In this document: one piece after another, positions 1-9,058 of the stretch
Position numbering within the stretch: the first letter of the stretch is position 1
How the letters are laid out: every line of letters begins with the position of its first letter
Assembly (NCBI RefSeq): GCF_003285265.1
Contig: NZ_CP030239.1
Span: 1,240,001-1,304,000, forward strand
Reading direction: 5' to 3'
DNA: 64,000 nt
DNA from: Paracoccus mutanolyticus
GTDB lineage: Bacteria; Pseudomonadota; Alphaproteobacteria; Rhodobacterales; Rhodobacteraceae
Notes under the pieces: model-generated
Databases searched by the model: none
Told to the model about the DNA's origin: nothing
Seen by the model: the letters and a program-made list of their open reading frames with translations, nothing else
Translations under genes and position numbers: made by a program

Positions 1-169
1 TCCAGCCGTCGTCCTCGATCAGGACGGGCACGGCGCCGGCGGGGTTGGCGGCCAGCAGGTCGCGGTCGCCGAATTCGACCGCCTGTTCCTCATAGGGCGC
101 GCCGATCCATTCCAGCACGACATGGGGCGCAAGCGAACAGGCGCCGGTGTGGTAAATCAGCTTGGGCAT
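1..169 (-). CDS. Glutathione S-transferase family protein, N-terminal part
   Basis: The reverse strand from 169 reads MPKLIYHTGACSLAPHVVLE and continues to the window edge, so only about 56 residues are visible. This is the thioredoxin-like N-terminal domain of a bacterial glutathione S-transferase: strand, then the CSLAPHVVLEW helix start with its Ser/Cys near the glutathione site, then NPAGAVPVLIEDDG, the conserved cis-proline region. The ATG has a GGGAGGATCC ribosome site just upstream. The substrate and subfamily cannot be judged from this fragment. Confidence 0.85.
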   Translation of the reverse strand, partial: MPKLIYHTGACSLAPHVVLEWIGAPYEEQAVEFGDRDLLAANPAGAVPVLIEDDGW

Positions 170-280
170 GGGATCCTCCCTCCGTCACGCGTCCAACATA
201 GCCGGCCGCCGCGTTTTCCCAAGCGCGTGGCGCGGGAACGCGGCGTTCGGCCAAGGCGAACGCATGGAGGGCGGAGCGGT

Positions 281-1078
281 TCAGCCGCCGTGGGCGCCGC
301 GTGCAAGGTCGGCGACGAAATCCAGCACCTCGGGCACCGGCCGGCCTTCGCCGATCTGCTTGACGATGGCGCTGCCGACGACGCAGCCATCGGCCACGCC
401 CGCCACCGCCTGCGCCGCATCGGGGGTCGAGATGCCGAAGCCCACCACGACGGGCAGGCCGGCCGCCGCGCGGATGCGGGCGACCTCGGGGGCGACCTCG
501 GCCGCGTCGGCCGCCGGACCGCCGGTGATGCCGGTGACGCTGACGTAATAGACGAAGCCGCTGGTGTTCTTCACCACCGCCGGCAGGCGGCGGTCGTCGG
601 TCGTGGGCGTCGCCAGCCGGATGAAGTTGATGCCGGCCTCGCGCGCGGGAAGGCACAGCTCGGCGTCCTCCTCGGGCGGAAGGTCGACGACGATCAGCCC
701 GTCGATCCCCGCCTCCGACGCCTCGGCCAGAAAGCGGGTCACCCCGCCGTCGCGGGCATAGATCGGGTTGTAATAGCCCATCAGCACGATGGGCGTGCGC
801 CGGTCCTCGGCGCGGAACGCCCGCACCATGTCCAGCACGCGGCTGACGCTGCCGCCCGCCGCCAGCGCGCGCTGGCCGGCGGCCTGGATCGTGGCGCCGT
901 CCGCCATCGGGTCGGTGAAGGGCATCCCCAGTTCGATGATGTCAACCCCCGCGCCCGGCAGGCCGCGCATGATCTGCAGCGCGGTGTCATAGTCCGGGTC
1001 GCAGCCCATCATGTAGGCGACAAAGGCCTTGCCGCCGGTCTCGGCCAGCCGCGCGAAGGTGTCGTCGATTCTGCTCAT
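281..1078 (-). CDS. trpA: Tryptophan synthase alpha chain
   Basis: TrpA cleaves indole-3-glycerol phosphate to indole and glyceraldehyde 3-phosphate, the penultimate step of tryptophan synthesis, in complex with TrpB. The 265-residue product has the usual family length and carries [14 protein letters not shown], which holds the catalytic Glu and Asp of the TIM barrel, then [14 protein letters not shown] and the phosphate-binding [13 protein letters not shown] chose the ATG at 1078 (MSRIDDTF) because the open frame upstream of it is not conserved-looking. It is divergent from ychF, and trpB is not in the window. Confidence 0.96.
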   Translation of the reverse strand: MSRIDDTFARLAETGGKAFVAYMMGCDPDYDTALQIMRGLPGAGVDIIELGMPFTDPMADGATIQAAGQRALAAGGSVSRVLDMVRAFRAEDRRTPIVLMGYYNPIYARDGGVTRFLAEASEAGIDGLIVVDLPPEEDAELCLPAREAGINFIRLATPTTDDRRLPAVVKNTSGFVYYVSVTGITGGPAADAAEVAPEVARIRAAAGLPVVVGFGISTPDAAQAVAGVADGCVVGSAIVKQIGEGRPVPEVLDFVADLARGAHGG

Positions 1079-1207
1079 GCGCCCCGTCCCCCTGATGGTC
1101 GGCCAAAGCCCTATCGCGGGACAGGGGGCAAGATCAACGCCCGGCACTGGACTTGCGCGTCACCGGCTCATAAAAGGCGCGCAAATCCGGGCAAAAAGGG
1201 GTGCATC

Positions 1208-2305
1208 ATGGGCTTTCGCATGGGGATCGTCGGCTTGCCGAACGTGGGCAAGTCGACGCTGTTCAACGCGCTGACGAAAACCGCCGCCGCCCAGGCCGCG
1301 AATTTCCCGTTCTGCACCATCGAACCCAACGTGGGCGAGGTCGCGGTGCCCGACCCGCGCCTGGACACCTTGGCCCAGATCGCCGGGTCCAAGCAGATCA
1401 TCCCGACCCGCATCACCTTCGTCGATATCGCGGGCCTGGTCAAAGGCGCCAGCAAGGGCGAGGGCCTGGGCAACCAGTTCCTGGCCAACATCCGCGAGGT
1501 GGACGCCATCGCCCATGTGCTGCGCTGCTTCGAGGACGGCGACGTCACCCATGTCGAGGGCCGCGTCGATCCCATCGCCGACGCCGAGACCATCGAGACC
1601 GAGCTGATGATCGCCGACCTGGAATCGGTCGAGCGCCGGCTGGCCAACATCGCCCGCAAGCTGAAGGGCGGCGACAAGGACGCGCTGGCGCAGGAAAAAC
1701 TGCTGAAGGCCGCGCAGGCGGCGCTGGAATCGGGCAAGCCCGCCCGCACCGTCGCGGTGGCCGAAGACGAGCGCCGCGCCTGGGACATGCTGCAGCTTTT
1801 GACCGCCAAGCCCGTCCTGTTCGTCTGCAACGTCGAGGAGGACAAGGCCGCGACCGGCAACGCCCAGTCCGACCGCGTGGCCGAGATGGCGCAGGCGCAG
1901 GGCGCCGGCCATGTGGTGATTTCCGCCAAGATCGAGGAGGAGATCAGCCAGCTGCCCACTGAGGAGGCCGCCATGTTCCTCGAGGAGATGGGCCTGCACG
2001 AGGCGGGCCTGGATCGCCTGATCCGCGAGGGCTACAAGCTTCTGGGGCTTGAGACCTATTTCACCGTCGGCCCCAAGGAGGCCCGCGCCTGGACCATCCA
2101 CAAGGGCACGCTGGCCCCGGCCGCGGCGGGCGTCATCCACGGCGATTTCGAACGCGGCTTCATCCGCGCCGAAACCGTCGCCTATGACGATTACGTTACC
2201 TACAAGGGCGAGGCCGGCGCGCGCGAGGCCGGCAAGTTCCGGGTCGAAGGCAAGTCCTATGTCGTCAAGGACGGCGACGTGCTGCACTTCCTGTTCAACG
2301 CCTGA
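1208..2305 (+). CDS. ychF: Redox-regulated ATPase/GTPase YchF (OLA1 family)
   Basis: A translation-linked P-loop ATPase of the Obg-related family. The 365-residue protein has the G1 loop [15 protein letters not shown] at the N-terminus, the G3 region [14 protein letters not shown], a coiled-coil middle, and a C-terminal TGS domain ending in [10 protein letters not shown]. The length matches the family. The ATG at 1208 follows AAAAAGGGGTG. The open frame extends far upstream, but that part is the complement of trpA. The gene appears monocistronic. Confidence 0.96.
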   Translation: MGFRMGIVGLPNVGKSTLFNALTKTAAAQAANFPFCTIEPNVGEVAVPDPRLDTLAQIAGSKQIIPTRITFVDIAGLVKGASKGEGLGNQFLANIREVDAIAHVLRCFEDGDVTHVEGRVDPIADAETIETELMIADLESVERRLANIARKLKGGDKDALAQEKLLKAAQAALESGKPARTVAVAEDERRAWDMLQLLTAKPVLFVCNVEEDKAATGNAQSDRVAEMAQAQGAGHVVISAKIEEEISQLPTEEAAMFLEEMGLHEAGLDRLIREGYKLLGLETYFTVGPKEARAWTIHKGTLAPAAAGVIHGDFERGFIRAETVAYDDYVTYKGEAGAREAGKFRVEGKSYVVKDGDVLHFLFNA

Positions 2306-2443
2306 TCCAGCGCCTGCAGGGCTTTTTTTCCGGCGCCCCGGCGAGTTTCGCCGCGGGCGCCGCCGTCATTCCGCAAGACTTAAGTTTGATTGGTGTTGTG
2401 CCGGAATGTGCATAGTATCCCGCCAACGGGAGGAAAAAATACC

Positions 2444-2956
2444 ATGAAAGCAGCCGTGCCCTTGCTGGCATTCGCCACGTTCTTTGCCACAGCCGCCCTG
2501 GCCCAGGACAAGCCGAACGTCGAAGCCGTCAATACCGATGGCGTCCGCTGGTTCAACTCGGACGAGACGCCCACCTACAAGATCGCCGAGGACGGCACGA
2601 TCGACTGGCCGACGTTTTCGGGCTATCGCCGCTATCACGCGGAATGCCACGTCTGCCACGGCCCCGACGGCGAGGGGTCGAGCTATGCCCCCGCGCTGAA
2701 GAACTCGGCCCTGCGCATGGACTATTACGACTTCTATGCGGTGGTCGCGGACGGGCGCCAGAAGGTGGGCCAGGCCGAAAACCAGGTGATGCCGGCCTTT
2801 GGCGCGAACCCGAACGTCATGTGCTATCTGGACGACATCTATACCTATCTGCGCGCCCGCGGCACCGACGCCGTGCCGCGCGGCCGGCCCGCCAAGAAAG
2901 AGGCCAAGTCCGAAGCCTATGCCGAGGCCGAGAAAAGCTGCATGGGGGGCAGCTGA
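2444..2956 (+). CDS. xoxG: c-type cytochrome, probable electron acceptor of XoxF (cytochrome c-553i type)
   Basis: The protein has 170 residues with a Sec signal peptide ending near ATAALAQ. One haem-binding CHVCH lies at about residues 68-72, with a later VMPAFGANPNVMC that can supply the Met axial ligand. Such acidic single-haem cytochromes take electrons from the PQQ methanol dehydrogenase in the periplasm. In Paracoccus denitrificans the corresponding gene (cycB) lies between xoxF and xoxJ. Here xoxJ follows directly, overlapping by one base, whereas xoxF is 10 kb away. The identification rests on this context and the overall sequence. Confidence 0.8.
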   Translation: MKAAVPLLAFATFFATAALAQDKPNVEAVNTDGVRWFNSDETPTYKIAEDGTIDWPTFSGYRRYHAECHVCHGPDGEGSSYAPALKNSALRMDYYDFYAVVADGRQKVGQAENQVMPAFGANPNVMCYLDDIYTYLRARGTDAVPRGRPAKKEAKSEAYAEAEKSCMGGS

Positions 2957-3787
2957 TGCGCCCTGCCCTTGCGGCGGTGGTGATGCTGGCGCTGGCCCCG
3001 CTTGCGGCCCCGGCGGCGCGGGCGCAGGTGGCGGACCTGGTCGATCACACCGCCTTCCGGGTCTGCGCGGACCCGGCGAACCTGCCGCTGTCGTCGCAGG
3101 ACGGCACCGGGTTCGAAAACCGCATCGCCGAGCTTTTTGCGGCCAAGCTGGGCGTGCCGGTGCAATACACCTGGTTCCCGCAGGTCATCGGCTTTGTGCG
3201 CCAGACGCTGGATCCGGGCTTATGTCCACGACGTGGTGATCGGCTGTCGGGGCGACGAGCTGGTCCTGAACACGAACCACTACTATACCTCGACCCATGT
3301 GCTGGTGGTGCGGGCGGATGGCGATCTGACGGGGGTCGATCACCTGTCGGACCCCGCGCTCAAGGGGCGCAAGATCGGCGTGGTGGCGGGCGCGCCGCCC
3401 GCGACCCATGTGGCCCGCCTGGGGCTGATGAAGGATGCCAAGCCCTATGACCTGATGACCGACCGCCGGGTGGAAAACCCCGCCGGCGACATGCTGCACG
3501 ATGTCGAGACCGGGGCGACCGACGCCGCGCTGATGTGGGGACCGATCGCGGGGCCTCTGGCCAAGGACAACCCCAAGCTCAAGGTCATCCCGCTGCTCAG
3601 GGAAACGACGACGCCGCGGCTGTTCTTTCGCATCACCATGGGCGTCCGCCCCGGCGAGGATGTCTGGAAGCGCGAGTTGAACAGCATGATCCGGCGCAAC
3701 CAGGGTGAAATCGACGCCATCCTGCGCGATGCCGGCGTGCCGCTGGTGGACGATTACGGCAAGCAGCTGAAACCCGTCGCGCCCTGA
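2956..3787 (+). CDS. xoxJ: XoxJ/MxaJ-like periplasmic binding protein, frameshifted
   Basis: A periplasmic solute-binding-fold protein thought to activate or mature XoxF. A signal peptide is followed by FRVCADPANLPLSSQDGTGFEN, the typical start of the MxaJ family. The frame then breaks near 3210-3220. Downstream, the next frame reads YVHDVVIGCRGDELVLNTN and continues as a normal C-terminal half to VDDYGKQLKPVAP. A net +1 (or -2) change is needed. It overlaps the cytochrome stop codon, so the two are translationally coupled. The break is probably a sequence error rather than gene death, since both halves are well conserved. Confidence 0.8.
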
Positions 3788-3800
3788 GGCTTACGGGGCC

Positions 3801-4724
3801 TTACGGGCGGCCGATGAACTGGCCGAAGGCGCGCGGCCCCTCGGGCATGCCCAGCGTCTCGACCACCGCCATGCCGGCGGGGTCGATCGCCTGCACCGTG
3901 TCGGAAAACCAGTTGGCGACCAGGATGCGGTTCCCGTCCGCCGTGGCGGCGATGCCTTCGGGGTATTCGTCCGTCTCGATCCGGCCAAGGACGGACAGGC
4001 TGGCTTCGTCGAACACCGTGACGCTGGCGTCGTACTGGTTCGTGACAAAGCCCCGCCCGGCCGCGAAGGCCACGGCATAGGGCCGCTCGCCCGTGGCGAT
4101 GGTCGCGACGACCCGGCCGGTTTCCAGGTCGATCACGCTGACGCTGTCGGACAGGACATTGGTGACAAAGGCCCGGCCGCCCCGAAGGGTGACGCCGAAG
4201 GGGTGATGGCCGACCGCGACCCGCACCACGCCCCCCGGCCGGATGATCGTCACGCTGTCCGCGTCGCGGTCGGCGGCGACGATGACCCCCCGCCCCGCCG
4301 CGACGCCCGAGGGCGTGGCCCCGGTCGCCCAGCGGCGCAGCGCGCGGCCGTCCGCCGGGTCGATCTCGCGCAGGGCGCCGCCCCAATCCGTCACCAGGGC
4401 GTGCCCGCTGGCCGGGTCCACCGCCAGGCCGAAGGGCGCCCCGCCCAGCCCATGCGCGGCCTGTTCGCGGCCGGACAGGTCCAGCACATGCAGCCGCCCA
4501 TCCTCGACCGAGATCGCCATGATCCGCCCGCGCGGCCCGTCGACGGCCACGGCCGCCGGCTTGCCCGGCAGCGGCACCGAACCGATCAGCCGCATCCCGT
4601 CGGTGTCGATCAGGCTGAGCATCCCCGCGTTCTGCGAGGTGACGGCCGCGATATCGGCCAGGCCGGGCGTTCCCAGCATCAGGGCCAGGGCGGCGGCCCG
4701 GCACCCCGCCGCCAGTCCGCTCAT
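3801..4724 (-). CDS. YVTN-type beta-propeller protein, PQQ-island associated
   Basis: A secreted 307-residue protein with a signal peptide (LALMLGTPGLAD) and successive propeller blades recognisable by repeats such as GHALVTDWGG, GRAFVTNVLSDSVSVID and NRILVANWFSDTVQAID. This family commonly accompanies PQQ-dependent alcohol dehydrogenases. Its exact role is unknown, but binding or shielding of cofactor or partner is plausible. It overlaps the MxaD-like gene by four bases (ATGA), which fixes the start at 4724. It converges on xoxJ with only 13 bases between. Confidence 0.8.
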   Translation of the reverse strand: MSGLAAGCRAAALALMLGTPGLADIAAVTSQNAGMLSLIDTDGMRLIGSVPLPGKPAAVAVDGPRGRIMAISVEDGRLHVLDLSGREQAAHGLGGAPFGLAVDPASGHALVTDWGGALREIDPADGRALRRWATGATPSGVAAGRGVIVAADRDADSVTIIRPGGVVRVAVGHHPFGVTLRGGRAFVTNVLSDSVSVIDLETGRVVATIATGERPYAVAFAAGRGFVTNQYDASVTVFDEASLSVLGRIETDEYPEGIAATADGNRILVANWFSDTVQAIDPAGMAVVETLGMPEGPRAFGQFIGRP

Positions 4725-5248
4725 TCCGCCTTGCCGAAACGTTCGACCAGCGCGTCGATGCCCTTCTGGTGCGCCGCCTCGACCGAGGCCGCCGAGGCTT
4801 CGTCGTTCTGGTCGGCGGGCGGGTTGTTGTTGGGATAGGCCCGATAGAACGCGCCCTTCCAGTCCAGCAGCGTCTTGCCGCCCTGGTCCTTCAGCGTGAT
4901 GTGCGAGGCATAGTTGGTCGCCTTGACGGCCTCGAGGTTGTCCTCGGTGAAGCGGACCGAAATGGCGTGGCGTTCGTCGTCGCGCTTCAGCAGCTCCTCG
5001 TGCAGGACCTGGCCGTCCTCCATGGTGCGCACGCGGGTCGCGCCCTTGTCGTTGCCGGTCGCCTCGACCTTGGCGACGCCGGGATACCAGCTCATGTCCG
5101 TGAAATCGCCGACGACGGCCCAGACCTCGTCGGGAGATGCGTTCAGCGTCACGCTTTGATCGGTTTTCAGCCGCGAGGGGCCGTGCGCCTCGGCCGCCCC
5201 CGTCATGGCGGCCAGCCCCACCGCCAAGGCCATCGCAAGCTGTCGCAT
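4721..5248 (-). CDS. MxaD-like SRPBCC family periplasmic protein
   Basis: A 175-residue secreted protein of the START/SRPBCC fold: signal peptide ending in GAAEAHG, then VTLNASPDEVWAVVGDFTDM, the classic opening of the fold. MxaD proteins aid electron transfer between methanol dehydrogenase and its cytochrome, and the position beside xoxJ and the cytochrome agrees with that. The start at 5248 follows an AGGAAGG ribosome site. It forms a two-gene operon with the propeller gene at 3801-4724. Confidence 0.78.
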   Translation of the reverse strand: MRQLAMALAVGLAAMTGAAEAHGPSRLKTDQSVTLNASPDEVWAVVGDFTDMSWYPGVAKVEATGNDKGATRVRTMEDGQVLHEELLKRDDERHAISVRFTEDNLEAVKATNYASHITLKDQGGKTLLDWKGAFYRAYPNNNPPADQNDEASAASVEAAHQKGIDALVERFGKAE

Positions 5249-5422
5249 CGTGCAGTCCTTCCTGTTCCATCTGACAGGGCCGAGATGAAACCTCCGGCGG
5301 GCCCGGGACAATCATCCTTAGGTATGGCTTTGGAAAGGAACCTTATTATTTATCTTTTATTAGGGGATAATCCTTTGCGAACAAGGCGGGTCGTGCATCA
5401 TCCGGTATGGGAGGAGATGACA
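5249..5422. promoter_or_regulatory. Divergent promoter region, AT-rich core
   Basis: This gap separates the MxaD-like gene (reverse) from the ABC substrate-binding gene (forward). Bases 5340-5375 are strikingly A/T-rich against the surrounding G+C, as expected of a promoter. I could not fix clear -35/-10 pairs. The forward gene has GGGAGGAG at 5409-5416. Confidence 0.4.
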
Positions 5423-6628
5423 ATGCACCGGATCCGCTGGCCCGCCTTGGCGGGGCTTCTTCTTTGCACGGCCGCTGCCATGCCCGCCTGGGCCGAGGTG
5501 GAATACCGCGCCGCCGTGCTGCGCGTCGATGCGCCCGCAGGGCCGCTGCCGATCTCGCGGCTGGACCTCAAGCCCGTCGACCTGGGCTTTGCGGGGGCCG
5601 AACTCGGCACCGCCGACAATGCCACCACCGGCAGCTTCATGGGGCAAAGGTTCACGACCCAGACCGTCGCCGCCACGCCCGACACGGCCGAGGCCGAGTT
5701 GACGAAGCTGCTGGACGCGGGCGTGCCCTATATCGTGGTCATGGCCGATGCGCCGACCGTCGTGCGGCTGGCCGATCTGGCGGGCGACCGGGCGCTGATC
5801 TTCAATGCGACCGCGACCGACGACAGCCTGCGGGCGGCCGACTGCCGGGCGAACCTGCTGCATGTGGCGCCGTCCGACGCGATGCTGGCGGATGCGCTGG
5901 CGCAATACCTGGTCTGGAAGAAATGGACCGACTGGTTCCTGATCGAAGGCAGCCACCCCGAGGACCAGGCCCTGGCCGCCGCCTATCGCCGCGCCGCCGA
6001 GAAGTTCGGCGCCCGGATCGTCGAGGAGCGCGTCTATGAGGACACCGGCGGCGCCCGGCGCACCGACAGCGGCCATGTCCAGGTGCAAAAGCAGATGCCG
6101 GTCTTTACCCAGCGCGCCGCCGATCATGACGTCGTGGTCGCCGCCGACCGGGCCGGGGTCTTTGCCGACTGGCTGCCCTATCACACCTGGGACGCGCGGC
6201 CGGTGACGGGCTCGGCCGGGCTGGTCCCGGAAAGCTGGCATCCCGCGCAAGAGGCCTGGGGCGGCACCCAGTTCCAGAGCCGCTTCGAGAAACTGGCGAA
6301 CCGCCCCGCCCGGCCCGAGGATTACCAGGTCTGGATGGCGCTGCGCGTCATCGGCGAGGCCGCGACCCGCACCAAGGGCGGCGACGACAAGACCGTGCAT
6401 GACTTCATCCTGTCGCCGAACTTCGACCTGGCCGCGTTCAAGGGACAAAAGCTCAGCTTCCGCGACTGGGACGGGCAGCTGCGCCAGCCCGTGCTGCTGG
6501 CGGCCGATCGGGTCGTCGCCTCGGTCAGCCCGCAGGACGAATTCCTGCACCAGGTCAGCCAGCTGGACACGCTGGGCATCGACCGGACCGAATCCGAATG
6601 CCGACGTCAACAGGGAGGTAAGGAATGA
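5423..6628 (+). CDS. ABC transporter substrate-binding protein of the PQQ-dependent alcohol oxidation system
   Basis: A 401-residue periplasmic binding protein of the Leu/Ile/Val (type I) fold: signal peptide ending PAWAEVEYR, then alternating beta-alpha units such as VPYIVVMADAPTVVRLAD and WTDWFLIEGSHPEDQALAAAYRRA. This family is found next to quinoprotein dehydrogenases together with a propeller, an ATPase and a permease, as here. Its ligand is not established. GGGAGGAG lies directly against a first ATG at 5417, so the second ATG at 5423 has better spacing. It overlaps the next gene by four bases. Confidence 0.85.
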   Translation: MHRIRWPALAGLLLCTAAAMPAWAEVEYRAAVLRVDAPAGPLPISRLDLKPVDLGFAGAELGTADNATTGSFMGQRFTTQTVAATPDTAEAELTKLLDAGVPYIVVMADAPTVVRLADLAGDRALIFNATATDDSLRAADCRANLLHVAPSDAMLADALAQYLVWKKWTDWFLIEGSHPEDQALAAAYRRAAEKFGARIVEERVYEDTGGARRTDSGHVQVQKQMPVFTQRAADHDVVVAADRAGVFADWLPYHTWDARPVTGSAGLVPESWHPAQEAWGGTQFQSRFEKLANRPARPEDYQVWMALRVIGEAATRTKGGDDKTVHDFILSPNFDLAAFKGQKLSFRDWDGQLRQPVLLAADRVVASVSPQDEFLHQVSQLDTLGIDRTESECRRQQGGKE

Positions 6629-7592
6629 GAACCGCCGTTCTGGGCTGCCTGGCCGCGCTGTGCGCCGGTCCGGCCCTGGCAGACAAGATCTTCGTGTCGA
6701 ACGAAAAAGGCAACACGATCAGCGTGCTGGATGCCACCAGCCTTGAGGTGATCCACACCATCGAAGGCATGCAGCGGCCGCGCGGCATCACCGCCTCGCC
6801 CGATGGCAAGCACCCGCAGTCACAGAGCCGGAAAGCAAGGGCTGGATCGGTGAGCGCTACGATGCCGATGCAGGGCTGCAATACCTCAACGCTCGCTACT
6901 ACGACCCCGAACTGTTCGTGCTGCACCCGTCCGGGAACCCGCTGTTCATCGCGAATGAGGACGACAACATCGTCACCGTGGTCGACGTGAACACCCGCCA
7001 GGTCCTGGCCGAGGTTCCCGTGGGGGTCGAGCCCGAGGGCATGGGCGTCAGCCCGGACGGCAAGATCGTGGTCAATACGTCCGAAACGACGAACATGGCC
7101 CATATGATCGACACCTCGAGCTATGAGATCGTGGCGAACGTGCTGGTCGACTCGCGCCCCCGCTTTGCCGAATACACGCCGGACGGCAAATTGCTGTTCG
7201 TCACGGCCGAGATCGGCGGCACGGTCAGCGTGATCGACACCGCCACGAACGAGGTCACGAAGAAGATCACCTTCGAGGTGCCGGGCGTGCTGCCCGAGGC
7301 GCTGCAGCCCGTGGGCTTGCGGGTGACGGCGGACGGGACCAAGGCCTATGTGGCGCTTGGGCCGGCGAACCGGGTAGCGGTGCTGGATCTGGCCGGCCTC
7401 GAGGTCAAGGATTACCTGCTGGTCGGGCAGCGGGTCTGGCAACTGGCCTTCTCGCCCGACGGCAAGTTCCTCTACACGACGAACGGCAATTCCAACGACA
7501 TCTCGGTCATCGACACGGCGACCGACGAGGTGACCGTCTCGGTCCCGGTGGGCGAACAGCCCTGGGGGGTCGTTGCGGTGAAATCCGACTGA
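6625..7592 (+). CDS. PQQ-associated YVTN beta-propeller protein, interrupted by a foreign patch
   Basis: A secreted propeller protein of the alcohol-oxidation cluster. The N-terminal part runs from the signal peptide through KIFVSNEKGNTISVLDATS to GITASPDGK at 6810. The C-terminal part resumes at LHPSGNPLFIANEDDN (from about 6915) and completes normally at WGVVAVKSD. Between them, bases 6811-6914 replace roughly one propeller blade with RHS-type sequence and change the frame by one. Start and stop overlap the neighbours, so it belongs to the operon with the ABC genes. Confidence 0.75.
6811..6914 (+). other. RHS-repeat core fragment embedded in the propeller gene
   Basis: In the downstream reading frame these bases encode ERYDADAGLQYLNARYY followed by DPEL, the hallmark of the RHS repeat-associated core domain. 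The right junction falls exactly where native propeller sequence would also read DPEL (GACCCCGAACTG), so the two sequences meet at a shared short word. Confidence 0.8.
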
Positions 7593-7604
7593 AGGGAGGC
7601 GAAG

Positions 7605-8036
7605 ATGAAGGCATGGATCCTGGCCGCGGCGCTGATGGCCGCAGGCACGGCGGGGGCGCAGCAGTTCGATTACGGCTTTGCGGGGCTGATGGGCAAGGCG
7701 AACCGGGTCGAACTGGCGCCGCTGACGCTGGGCTCGGGCAAGCCGGTGGCGGAAAAGCCCTATGACCTGAAATCGGGCGCCTATTACAAGATGAAGATCG
7801 TGGCCGACGGCTCGGCGGAACTGGCGCTGTCGGGCGGCGATTTCTTCCGCGCCGTCTGGATCAACGAGATCGTCATCAACAACATCGAGGTGCGCCCCAT
7901 GGGCGTCCATTCGCTGGAATTCGACGCCGCCGGCGAGGCCGAGATCAGCTTCATCGCGATCATGCCCGGCACCTTCGAACTGGCCATTCCCGGATCGCAC
8001 GGGGACAGCCAGAAAGCCGTCTTCAACATCCGCTGA
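7605..8036 (+). CDS. Secreted protein of unknown function in the quinoprotein cluster
   Basis: This 143-residue protein has a signal peptide (LAAALMAAGTAGAQQ) and a predicted beta-rich body with motifs such as YDLKSGAYYKMKIVADG and EAEISFIAIMPGTFELAIPG. The spacing suggests an immunoglobulin-like or cupredoxin-like fold, but the clear His/Cys/Met copper set is not visible. A GGGAGG ribosome site precedes the ATG. It lies between the propeller gene and the ABC ATPase, in the same direction, so a role in alcohol oxidation is inferred only from position. Confidence 0.7.
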   Translation: MKAWILAAALMAAGTAGAQQFDYGFAGLMGKANRVELAPLTLGSGKPVAEKPYDLKSGAYYKMKIVADGSAELALSGGDFFRAVWINEIVINNIEVRPMGVHSLEFDAAGEAEISFIAIMPGTFELAIPGSHGDSQKAVFNIR

Positions 8037-8050
8037 CCCAGGGAGAGACC

Positions 8051-8301
8051 ATGAAACGCATCCTGCTGCCTCGACGCTGATCGCCTTCGGCGCCCCGGCC
8101 TTTGCCGACACCGATCCGACCGCCGACCAGGTCGCCAAGATCGACGAGGCGCTGGCCGCCATGACCTGCGAGGTCGATGCCGACAATATCGACGTCGAGG
8201 ATGACGGCAGCTTCGACCTGGACGACGTGATCTGCGCCGATGGGCAATATGACATCAAGCTAAACGCCGATTTCACCGAAAAAGAGCGGCGCAAGGAATG
8301 A
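8051..8301 (+). CDS. Small acidic secreted protein, frameshifted in the signal peptide
   Basis: From the ATG at 8051 (with GGGAGAG upstream) the frame closes after nine codons. If one G is restored near 8068 it reads MKRILLASTLIAFGAPAFAD and then about 60 mature residues ending in FTEKERRKE. The mature part is acidic, with two Cys (MTCEVDADN and VICADGQYD), and resembles the small PepSY-like proteins beside quinoprotein genes. It overlaps the ABC ATPase start (ATGA at 8298). Confidence 0.6.
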
Positions 8302-9058
8302 TCCTGCCCGCGGGCGCGGGGGACCTTCCCCCGCGCTTGACATCCAGGGCGTGAGCCACCGCTTTGGCGCCGTCGAGGCGCTGCGCGACGTCAGCTTCAC
8401 GGTCCGGCCGGGCAGCTTCTGCGCGCTGCTGGGGATCAACGGCGCGGGAAAGACCACGCTGTTCTCGCTGGTCACACGGCTTTACGATTCGACCTCGGGC
8501 CGGATCGCCGTGGCGGGCTTCGACGCCCGGCGCCAGCCCGGCCGGGCGCTGTCGCGGCTGGGCGTGGTGTTCCAGTCCCGCGCCCTGGACGGCGACCTGA
8601 CGCTGCGCCAGAACCTGGCCTATCACGCGGCGCTGCACGGCATTCGCCGCCGCGACGCCCTGCCCCGCATCGCCGAGGTGCTGGCGCTGGTCGACCTGTC
8701 CGACAAGGCCGGCGCCCGCGCCTCGACCCTGTCGGGCGGCCAGCAGCGCCGGGCCGAGATCGCCCGCGCCCTGCTGCACCGCCCCCAGCTTTTGCTGCTG
8801 GACGAGGCGACGGCGGGCCTGGACCTGCGCGCCCGGGCCGAGGTGCTGGCCCTGACCCGCCGCCTGATCGCCGAGGAGGGCGTCTCGGCGCTTTGGGCCA
8901 CGCATATCTTCGACGAGATCACGCCGCAGGATCATGTCGTGCTGCTGCATCGCGGCCGGGTGCTGGCCGACGCGCCCGCCGCCGAGCTGATGGACGGGGA
9001 AACCCTGCCCGCCGCCTTCCTGCGCCTGACCGGCACCGATGCGGAGACCCTGGCATGA
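8298..9058 (+). CDS. ABC transporter ATP-binding protein, PQQ-dependent alcohol oxidation system
   Basis: An ATPase subunit of an export-type ABC system. It has Walker A GINGAGKTTLFSL, Q-loop GVVFQSRALDGD, signature LSGGQQRRAEIARAL and Walker B LLLLDEATAGLDLRARAEV. The coding frame is open from 8351, but family-like sequence (ALDIQGVSHRFGAVEAL) extends upstream in that frame. Restoring one base near 8333 joins it to the ATG at 8298, which overlaps the previous stop. The permease start overlaps its stop (ATGA at 9055). Confidence 0.85.

Noticed and set aside
1160..2287. 375-codon reverse open frame opposite ychF
   Set aside because: A high-GC shadow with low-complexity Gly/Leu/Ala/Arg content and no domain; ychF on the other strand is unmistakable.
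4769..5422. Long forward open frame running into the ABC substrate-binding gene
   Set aside because: It is the complement of the MxaD-like gene; the true start at 5423 follows a ribosome site and a signal peptide.
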